64,000 nucleotides of DNA from positions 1-64,000 of the forward strand of contig NZ_FNJO01000013.1 in NCBI RefSeq assembly GCF_900104095.1, written 5' to 3'. The notes below the pieces were generated by a model that worked only from the letters and a program-made list of their open reading frames with translations, ran no database searches and had not been told where the DNA came from. The stretch comes from Ralstonia sp. 25mfcol4.1 (GTDB taxonomy: Bacteria; Pseudomonadota; Gammaproteobacteria; Burkholderiales; Burkholderiaceae). The position numbers and the translations under genes are program-made. Below, piece after piece: positions 1-6,868 of the stretch. Each line of letters begins with the position of its first letter. Within the stretch, counting starts at the first letter, position 1.

Positions 1-1
1 C

Positions 2-190
2 TATGCCGTCTCGCAGCAAAAGCGCAAGCTGATCGAGCAAGGCTTTGGATGGGTCAAGACGGTCGGACGCATGCGCCAGGTGATGGTGCGCGGATTGAAG
101 CGAGTCGATCAGATGTTCGTCCTGAGCATGGCCGCCTACAACCTCGTGCGCATGCGTTCGCTGGGACAAATCCGTCCGCAGTTGCGGTAA
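2..190 (+). CDS. IS transposase, C-terminal end only (IS5-like DDE)
   Basis: The window opens inside a reading frame that runs 63 codons to a TAA. The visible protein ends in the pattern EQGFGWVKTVGRMRQ...RGLKRVDQMFVLSMAAYNLVRM, which is the C-terminal block of IS5/IS1182-like DDE transposases; the E of EQGFGW is the likely catalytic Glu. The two Asp residues lie outside the window. The right terminal repeat of the insertion sequence could not be fixed, because only one end is present. Family placement is from motif memory, so IS5 versus IS1182 is uncertain. Confidence 0.75.
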   Translation, partial: YAVSQQKRKLIEQGFGWVKTVGRMRQVMVRGLKRVDQMFVLSMAAYNLVRMRSLGQIRPQLR

Positions 191-245
191 TCGGGGAAAT
201 GAAGCCGCAAACTGGTGCCCAGCAGCCGAAAAACTCGATTCAGCG

Positions 246-572
246 GTGCGCGGCTTGCGGATTGTGAAACCAGACAGTACTCACCTGCACAGGCGAAAAG
301 CATACCGCTTGTGCGGGGAGTACTTCAGCAGCCTGCTAGGATTGGCGATCAAGCCGATTAATGATTTGCTAGATGCAAAATTTTATGGGTGGGGGTCTAC
401 TTTTGCTTCTTACATAGCTGCCATCATGGCTTACCAGCTGGCGAAATCATCTGCAGGGACAAATTTGGAAAAAGCCGCGGAAGGGATTTTCGATACTGTC
501 ATTGGACTAGCGCTGGCGCCGTCCAATGACGCGATCATCACATGGAGAGCTCGCGAAGATCTCAGGAAATGA
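246..572 (+). CDS. Hypothetical protein fragment
   Basis: A 108-aa open frame lies just downstream of the insertion-sequence end. The first ~20 residues are probably insertion-derived or non-native. The part from about residue 21 reads like ordinary protein (LCGEYFSSLLGLAIKPIND, then FASYIAAIMAYQLAKSS, then IFDTVIGLALAP), with mild hydrophobic stretches. I recognise no family. It may be the 3' remnant of a gene cut by the insertion sequence. There is no clear ribosome binding site for the track start. Low confidence that it is expressed. Confidence 0.3.
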   Translation: MRGLRIVKPDSTHLHRRKAYRLCGEYFSSLLGLAIKPINDLLDAKFYGWGSTFASYIAAIMAYQLAKSSAGTNLEKAAEGIFDTVIGLALAPSNDAIITWRAREDLRK

Positions 573-711
573 GGCAGTCGATAGCGGTGCAGCGTGCAAA
601 GCATTTTGATTCGGAACGACTACCCAACTTCTAATCGACTTGTAGTCGGAACAGAAATCGACGCAACTTATGTCCGCCGCTCCTCAGGGACGACGGACTA
701 AGCTGACACGT

Positions 712-1584
712 TCAAATCTCCCGCACATCCAAGGAGCGCGCCTCTGGCGTAAAGAAACGCCCAACCACAAGCTCCGTTTCCTCAAGCGCAGGATTGATTT
801 CCGAGGTAGCGAAGATGACCTGATAATCAACTTCGTATTGCTGGCATTCGGCAACGATGATTTCTTGAAGCCGATGGCTGCGTTCTTTCTCCATCCCGCC
901 GTCATCAATCCCGTCGAGCAACAGAAATCGTGGAAGCCGCATGTATGGCCTGGTCGTGCTTACTGTGAGCAGCGCCAGGTGAAAAATGTGCCGGAGCACG
1001 ACCGCGGAGCTTTCTGAGAAGTGCCTCGACCCATTCACATAAACGGCGTTGTCGACGAAATCAAAGTGTGACGAATGCGCGCTCACGAATTCCGGTTGTA
1101 GTGGCAGGTCCAACTTGAGCAGCCGCACCATCGCCGCGTTCACTGCATCCGCCACCTCTTGCTTTCTCAGAGCCTGCTTCTGCTCGAGAACCTGAATGGC
1201 TTCCGTTAGTCGCTTGCCCTCTGCAGTCAGTGCATCGCGCCGTGTCTGCAGTTCCGCAATTATCGCAGCCAACTTCTGTTGTTCGTATGCTTGACGCACT
1301 TCTTCATCAAGCGCACCAAGCTTCCGCGCTGCTACTTCAACCGCAATCTCCAGTTCGCTCGACCACGAGGTGGTCGCAGCAGAATAGTCCTGTTCGAGCG
1401 TTCGGATTCGCTGCGACAAATGGGGAATCTCCATGCGCAAGCCCTCTACCTCGGTAGCGCGCGCTTCACTTAGCATGCGAGATTCTCTGAGCTGGACGTT
1501 TAGCTCGTTTCGCATTCTCAGTAATTGCGTGTCACCACGTTCGTCACCGAGGGAATCCGGCAAAAAAGACCCGGCTCTGAGCAC
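712..1584 (-). pseudogene. SMC-like AAA ATPase, C-terminal remnant
   Basis: The 290-aa product starts with a long heptad-rich coiled coil (about residues 15-135: ELNVQLRESRMLSEARATEVE onward). A C-terminal ATPase lobe follows, with a Walker B-like RFLLLDGIDDGG (about 220) and a later VIFATSEINP strand. No Walker A (GxxxxGKS) is present and an in-frame stop lies seven codons upstream, so the N-terminal nucleotide-binding half is missing. The family resembles SMC/RecN-like ATPases found alone or in anti-phage loci. What the complete system was cannot be told. Probably non-functional. Confidence 0.5.
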
Positions 1585-1650
1585 CCCGGAGCTCCAAGGC
1601 TAGGGGAGGCAGAGGCGTTTAGCCCGATATGTTTCCGCAGCCTGACGCTT

Positions 1651-1677
1651 CCGGCTACCCCCCATCGGGGTAGCCGG
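1651..1677. repeat. 11-bp perfect hairpin (CCGGCTACCCC arms)
   Basis: Arms 1651-1661 and 1667-1677 are perfectly complementary around a 5-nt loop. It lies between the convergent-looking remnant ATPase and the small ORF at 1741. No T-run follows on either strand, so a terminator is unlikely. It may be a leftover end of a lost mobile element. Confidence 0.55.
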
Positions 1678-1740
1678 CACCAGTTTCAGCAAAGTCAATG
1701 GTAGACCTGCGGTAATCTCCTCGCGATACGCAAGCCGAAA

Positions 1741-2109
1741 GTGGCATCTGAAGGGCCGCTATCCCATAAGCGCGCGCGCTGTCTGGCCTTGGCTGCGTCG
1801 CAGGCCGCACGTCACCGGCAAGTGCTGGCGGCATGCGAGGGGCCTTGCCTCACCTACTCGGTACTCACAGGCTGGCAAGCCAAGCACGGCGTCCCGCCAG
1901 TGGACGCAGCGATGCGCCGGCTGCGATTGCTGGGCCTGGAGGGGAAACGGCCGCACTTCTGGCTGTACCGCGGCGCCGATGGTCGCTTTGTCGCGCGCCT
2001 GTGTCAGAGCCGATTGCAGGCGCTCGGCGCCGCGCCTACGCCCGCCATAGCTGCCCTGCGCAAGGCAGCGCTAGATTACTGCGGCGTTATGGCCGCCTGC
2101 CCTGATTGA
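1741..2109 (+). CDS. Small hypothetical protein
   Basis: A GTG-started 122-aa frame with high-GC codon use like true genes of this replicon. It has an Arg/Ala-rich N-terminus (SHKRARCLALAASQAARHRQVL) and an amphipathic middle (AAMRRLRLLGLEGKRPHFWLY). No signal peptide, membrane segment or known motif was seen. It lies 200 bp upstream of the tyrosine recombinase gene on the same strand and could be an accessory of that element. The family is not recognised. Overlapping frames make the call uncertain. Confidence 0.35.
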   Translation: MASEGPLSHKRARCLALAASQAARHRQVLAACEGPCLTYSVLTGWQAKHGVPPVDAAMRRLRLLGLEGKRPHFWLYRGADGRFVARLCQSRLQALGAAPTPAIAALRKAALDYCGVMAACPD

Positions 2110-2148
2110 CGCTGCGGCACCGGCACGCCGAAGACGGGGATGGTGCCT

Positions 2149-2187
2149 CTACAAATTCAGTTGAAATTTAGCTACAGATTCAGTTGA
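2149..2187. repeat. Two direct repeats CTACA(A/G)ATTCAGTTGA
   Basis: Two 16-bp copies differing at one base begin at 2149 and 2172, a 23-bp period (about two helical turns). They lie just upstream of the long palindrome and the recombinase gene. Spaced direct repeats like these are typical of arm-type or regulatory binding sites near integrases. Function is inferred. Confidence 0.5.
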
Positions 2188-2224
2188 GTGAGCGGTTTCA
2201 GCGAATGGAGTTTCGCCCCACAAC

Positions 2225-2266
2225 ATGCATCAGTATCGATAACAAACATTATCGATACTGATGCAT
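2225..2266. repeat. Perfect inverted repeat, 18-bp arms, 6-bp spacer
   Basis: The left arm 2225-2242 is ATGCATCAGTATCGATAA and the right arm 2249-2266 is its exact reverse complement; the spacer is CAAACA. Inverted arms around a 6-8 bp spacer are the usual layout of a tyrosine-recombinase crossover site. The repeat ends 42 bp before the recombinase start codon, so it could instead be the recombinase operator. Which role applies is not shown by sequence alone. Confidence 0.75.
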
Positions 2267-2308
2267 TTCTGTGGCAAACTACACAGCAGCAAATTGCGTC
2301 TCTCTCTC

Positions 2309-4012
2309 ATGCCTCGCTCGCGACCCGCCACCGCTCCGCTGCCGCTCGATCCCTCCGCATCCTGGCCCCGCGCCGATGCGCTCGCGGCCCTGCGTGCCTG
2401 GTACGAAGGCACGCCGTCGCGCGCGGCCGTCGCCCGCTTCTGGCCGGACGCGCTGACGCCGGGCCGCTCCGCACGAGGCGTGATCGGTGCCCTCCGGCGG
2501 CAGATGGCCGAGGCCGCCCGACTACGCCAGCGCGAAGACCTGGCCGCCCTCTTCACCTGTCCTGCGGAGGGCCGGACCGCCCATGCGGCAGCGGTCGTCC
2601 GGGCCCTGGAGACCCTGCGCCAATTACCAGCTGCCCTTCCGCAGATCACGGACCCCGTCGAGGCCTGGCTGCCGGCGCGCGCCGCGGCGGCGCTGCAGGC
2701 GCACGGGCTGAAAACGCTGGCCGACCTGACCGTGCGGATCCCGCGCCGCCAGCGTTGGTGGCTCACCATCGACGGGCTTGGCGAGCGCAGTGCCCGCGCC
2801 ATTGAAGCGTTCTTCGCCACGCATCCGCAACTGACCGACCGGGCGCGCGCTTTGATCTCCCGTAGCCCAATGGCTGCGTCGGTTCCACAAATCGTGCCGT
2901 GGGAACGCATCGAACTGCCGCAGGCGGTGGACGGCTCGCACGGCGCGTTCCGCGCGCCGCGTCCCATGTGCGCACTGACGGCCGACAATGACTACGACGC
3001 CATCAATGCCTGGCTCGGCCTGCACGAGACGCCCACCACCACCCGGGCCTATCGCAAGGAGGCCGAGCGGTTGCTGCTCTGGGCGATCCTGGAGCGCGGC
3101 AAGCCGCTCTCGTCGCTGACCGCCGAAGATGCCACGGCCTACCGCGCCTTCCTGCGCGCACCGACTGCCCGCTGGGTGGGCCCGGCACGTCCGCGGCCGT
3201 CGCCCGAATGGCGGCCTTTTGCTGGCGCCCTGGCACCCCGCTCCATCGCCTATGCCCTGGGTGTCATCGCCGCACTGTTTCGTTGGCTGATTGCCCAGCG
3301 CTACGTGCTCGCCAACCCGTTTGCAGGGCTCAAGGTGCGGGGCGCCCAGCGCGCCGCGGATCTCGACACGTCAAGGGCCTTCACGGAAGGGGAATGGGCG
3401 CTCGTGCGTACTCTTGCGGATGGCCTGGAGTGGTCGCACGGTTGGACGCCGGATGCCGCGACACGGCTGCGCTTTCTGCTGGATTTCGGGTATGCGACGG
3501 GCCTGCGGGCGGCTGAGCTGGTCGGGGTGACCCTTGGCGGTATCGAGATTGGGCCGCGTGGCGAGCGCTGGCTCCACCTGGTCGGCAAAGGCGAGCGCCG
3601 GGGCAAGGTCGCGCTACCCTCCATGGCCAGCCGGGCGCTGGACCAGTATCTGGTCTCGCGCGGTCTGCCTGTCACGCCCGCGAAGTGGGACCACAACAGC
3701 CCCATCCTGGCGCACCTGGAGAATGGATCACCGATTACTACGCCGCGACTGCGGGCCGTGCTGCGGCGCTTCCTTACCTTCGCTGCCAATGAGATCGAGT
3801 CGGACCACCCTCCACTGGCGGACAAACTCCGGCGCGCGACACCTCACTGGCTGCGTCACACGCATGCGACGCATGCGCTGGCCCAGGGGGCATCGCTGAC
3901 CACAGTGCGAGACAACCTGCGGCACGCGTCCATCACGACGACCTCTCGTTATCTGCACGACGACGATGTGCAACGCACCGATCAACTCGAAAAAGTTTTT
4001 GCCCGGCGATAG
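2309..4012 (+). CDS. Tyrosine recombinase/integrase, 567 aa
   Basis: A large site-specific recombinase. The N-terminal ~200 residues are an Ala/Arg-rich extension of the kind seen in Phage_integr_3/DUF3701 integrases, including a helix-hairpin-helix-like LADLTVRIPRRQRWWLTIDGLGERSARAI. A core-binding (SAM-like) domain follows at about 225-330 (YDAINAWLGLHETPTTTRAYRKEAERLL). The catalytic domain has Arg in GYATGLRAAEL, HWLRHTHAT (HxxR) and LRHASITTTSRYLH with the nucleophilic Tyr. All key residues are present, so it should be active. The ATG at 2309 (MPRSRPAT) is preferred; a longer frame from 2261 would start inside the palindrome. A decayed copy of its C-terminus lies at 60.36 kb. Confidence 0.85.
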   Translation: MPRSRPATAPLPLDPSASWPRADALAALRAWYEGTPSRAAVARFWPDALTPGRSARGVIGALRRQMAEAARLRQREDLAALFTCPAEGRTAHAAAVVRALETLRQLPAALPQITDPVEAWLPARAAAALQAHGLKTLADLTVRIPRRQRWWLTIDGLGERSARAIEAFFATHPQLTDRARALISRSPMAASVPQIVPWERIELPQAVDGSHGAFRAPRPMCALTADNDYDAINAWLGLHETPTTTRAYRKEAERLLLWAILERGKPLSSLTAEDATAYRAFLRAPTARWVGPARPRPSPEWRPFAGALAPRSIAYALGVIAALFRWLIAQRYVLANPFAGLKVRGAQRAADLDTSRAFTEGEWALVRTLADGLEWSHGWTPDAATRLRFLLDFGYATGLRAAELVGVTLGGIEIGPRGERWLHLVGKGERRGKVALPSMASRALDQYLVSRGLPVTPAKWDHNSPILAHLENGSPITTPRLRAVLRRFLTFAANEIESDHPPLADKLRRATPHWLRHTHATHALAQGASLTTVRDNLRHASITTTSRYLHDDDVQRTDQLEKVFARR

Positions 4013-4551
4013 CAGGGTATTCCGCGCAGCGCCGCAACGAATGTCATTTTCGCCTCTCGACTTGCCGCGATATGGGTGTCATCTACTTCGCCGCTTTATT
4101 CGCTGACAATCGCCAGCTTAGCATTCTCTTCGCGCTGCGCGTCTATAACGCGGCAACCGGAACGCCATAGCACTCTAGGATGCGCCTCCCGGCGTCCATA
4201 CCCGGCACAGGGTGATGTCTATCTTGGGGGCAAGACGCCTTCTGCATGCGATGCGCCCGTTAATGTGCAACATACGTGACATTTTGCCGAGGGAAAATTT
4301 GGTGTATTAACCGGACTAGGATTGTAGGTTATTGATTCTAATCCTTCGATGCAACAAGCTCACACGTCGACCGGTGCGGGAATGAGTGAGCACCCGACGT
4401 TGGCCGTGCTTTGATAACAGCAAACGAGAACAGGGGGAAAACGGAGCCTTTATTTGTGACGGGGAGCGGCGGCCAAGGCGGATGATTCCGATCGCAAGAA
4501 GCATGTACGAATTGGAAATCCTTGGAGGCCCAAGGGGCTCTAATATTTTAG
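4013..4551. other. Gene-free stretch after the recombinase
   Basis: About 540 bp with no open frame that resembles a known protein. Base composition is visibly less GC-rich than the flanking genes. It probably holds eroded sequence belonging to the toxin relic downstream; no promoter or repeat could be supported. Confidence 0.5.
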
Positions 4552-5020
4552 GTGCAAAAACATACAATTCACTCGCGCGACATCTTCGATGTCCTGCACT
4601 GCTATGCCATGTTTGGTCTCCAACCCGACTTTAGATTGCTTTGTGCGCTACTTGCCGGGCACAATCGGCCACCCACGAACTTCTCTTTCAGAGACAAAGG
4701 GACCTGGCGGAAAGCTGTGACGAATTCATGGGGATGACGAACGAAGAGGTAAGCCTTGGCACCTTCACCTCTGTTCAAAAACGCCTGCAGAACGCATTGC
4801 CTGCGGCTCTCCACGGGCACACCGGAAATTCCTCATCTCCTTTGTAAGGGCCGAGCCGGATTGGTCGCTGATGCCGGTCTTTCCTCATCTAAAGGACTTG
4901 CTCGCCATTCGCTGACAGCTCCAGAAACTCACGAAGCTGCGAGACGCTGAGGACGATCGATTTGCCGAGCAAGAGAGGTTGCTTCGCGACCGCTTCGACG
5001 CCATCGGCGCGGCAGCCTAA
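4552..5020 (+). pseudogene. AbiEii/AbiGii-type nucleotidyltransferase toxin relic, frameshifted
   Basis: Pieces of one protein appear in successive forward frames. RDIFDVLHCYAMFGLQPDFR lies near 4580, GMTNEEVSLGTFTSVQKRLQNALP near 4730-4800, FVRAEPDWSLMPVFPHLKDL near 4840-4910 and KLRDAEDDRFAEQERLLRDRF before the TAA at 5018. The order and motifs fit the C-terminal half of AbiEii/AbiGii (DUF1814) toxins of type IV abortive-infection modules. At least two frameshifts and an in-frame TGA at ~4914 break it. No AbiEi antitoxin partner was found upstream. Family assignment is by motif recall, so moderate confidence. Confidence 0.55.
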
Positions 5021-5098
5021 AAAGGGCGAGCCTGCCTCGTCTCCAAATGGCTCACTCGAAGGAATTTGGGACGGGTGACGGCCCGCCTCGGACATCAT

Positions 5099-6644
5099 TC
5101 AAAACGGTGCGGCCAGCGTCAGCCGGACGCCTTGCTGCAGCCCGCCCATGCCGAACATCACGTTGTAGTCCATGCCGAACGTCACCGTCCGCGTTCGCAG
5201 CTTGCCACCCAGCCAGACCTGAACGCGGTCGCGGCCGAACGGCGTGCCGTTGACGGTATAGACGCGGCCGGCGCCCAGCAGATCGGCATAGGCCAGGTTG
5301 GCCGCGCTCTGGCCCTCGAAGTCGTGCTGATATTCAACACGCGTAAACGGCAGCAAGGTGCCCCATCGGGTGGGCTGGGTGTACTCGCTGCGCAGGCCCA
5401 CGGTACCCGATACGCTGTTCACCGTTTGGCCGAAGTACGCCAGCGCCCCCATGCCGGCGCCCTCTTCGCTGTACGGGTCCAGCGTGCTGCGGGCAGCCAG
5501 CATGCGTCCATAGGGTGAAATCAGCCAGCGGGTGTCGCGGTACTCGTAGCCCGAGGTGAGCGAGGCGAACCACTGGTGCCCGTCGCGCTTGCCTGCGGCA
5601 AAGGCCGCTTCGTCGGTGACCCAACGGCGCGAATCGAAGCGCAGCGCGCCATAGCCGGCCACGCCGTCGACGAAGTAGGACGGCGTGGGACGATAGCTGC
5701 CATACAGCGCCACGCTGAAGGCGTCGGCGCTGCTGTGGGTGCCAAAGCTACCGATATCGGTGCCATCATGACCATATCCTAGGCCCGCCCCCAACGTCAG
5801 TTGATCCGACACGCGATAGTCCGCGCCCGCCGTGACGCCGCCGGTGTTGAACCTGAAACCCGAGCGCTGCGCGCCAGCGTTAGCGAAACCGAAATCGACG
5901 GTGCCGGCCGTCCAGAATGCGACGCGGGGATCGTCGGCCGAGTCGCCGCCAACCGCCCCTGGAGAGCCGGGGAGCTCTGGTAAGCGGAGCGCCGGAATGG
6001 TAGCCGGATGACCAGCCGTTCCCTCGCTGGCCTGCCGTGCGCCTGCCGGTACGTCCGGCTGGCCGCCCGCTGCCGCCACCGGTTGAAGCGGTCCTCTTTG
6101 GGCGGTGCCCCCCGCCAATGCCATGCGTTCACCGTCGGCCCCACGTGAGACCGCAGCGCCGCGCAGGCAATCGTCACGGGCGACGAGGCCCTCGACGCCC
6201 TGGCATGTACGCGAGTCCGCGCCGTCCATGCGCGGCAGCGCGACGTTCATCGTATTGCGAAACGCCGGGCGGCCCCCGCTATGCAGTTGCTCCAGGCGCT
6301 GGTTGTAGTTGCTGATCTGCGCGGTGGCAAAGCGGCGTGCCGCCTGGATTTGCGCATTGATCAAACCCGAGACATCGGGGTCCGTCGACGGGTCGCGCCG
6401 CTCGGCCACTGTGATCGTCAAGATCGCCGGCGCCGATGTGGCCACGGCGTTGCTGATCGTATACGTGACGACAGCGGTGCCGGCAAACGCGGCAGCCGGC
6501 GTGAACGTGACGACGTAGTCCCCGCCCGACGATGCCGGGCCCATCTGGCTGGCGGATAACATGGGCTTCCGCGCGGCACGCTGGCTCACTGTTGCCTCGC
6601 CCGCATTCGCTGGCACCACCGACACCACGCTGACACCCGTGAAC
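5099..6644 (-). pseudogene. Autotransporter, C-terminal half (split by the transposon)
   Basis: This is the distal part of a gene whose proximal part is at 33906-37185. The frame enters from the transposon junction at 6644 (PFTGVSVVSVVPANAG), passes another bacterial Ig/cadherin-like segment (YVVTFTPAAAFAGTAVVTYTISNA) and a linker. It ends in a ~270-residue autotransporter beta-barrel (from about DPRVAFWTAGTVDFGF) that finishes ...TLAAPF, with the terminal Phe expected of BAM substrates. The barrel would sit in the outer membrane and export the Ig-repeat passenger. Without the signal peptide, now 27 kb away, this half cannot be secreted. Any ATG within it (e.g. 6628) is incidental. Confidence 0.88.
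6640..6644. repeat. Target-site duplication TGAAC (left copy)
   Basis: The 5 bp abutting the left GGGG end of the transposon are TGAAC, identical to the 5 bp abutting the right end at 33906-33910. Five-bp duplications are the rule for Tn3-family insertion. Confidence 0.93.
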
Positions 6645-6712
6645 GGGGTGCCCTTGATATTGCTGCAGTTTGCCGGGATAGCGACCCCGCGTATTCATGC
6701 GGGTTTCCGGGC
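6645..6712 (+). repeat. Left terminal inverted repeat of the transposon
   Basis: Begins GGGGTGCCCTTGATATTG and pairs, read inward, with the right end. About 51 of 68 bp match; the inner block GCGGGTTTCCGGGC (6699-6712) is identical in both ends. Tn3-family ends are usually ~38 bp, so the inner conserved block is an unusual extension. Confidence 0.88.
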
Positions 6713-6868
6713 AACCGCCAACACGATAGTCATGTAAATCAATGGGTTACTGACTCAAGATTTTGAATGTCGGAAGTGCCATATGAGGCATGTACTAGGC
6801 GGCTCATTGCGTCTCAGTCTTCTTGCCGTTAATCTCGGCGGTCCGTCTACCGCTTGGGAGAAAGCGCG

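Noticed and set aside
1651-1677. CGGGGTAGCC in the hairpin resembles the transposon end
   Set aside because: Only about ten bases agree, with no GGGG terminus or target duplication, so it is not a transposon end.
2188-2988. Long frames on both strands overlapping the integrase N-terminus
   Set aside because: Low-complexity Arg/Ala/Pro composition; the integrase frame explains the coding signal.
4552-4847. Intact small ORFs at 4552-4737 and 4641-4847
   Set aside because: They are consecutive frame-shifted pieces of one AbiEii-like protein, not separate genes.
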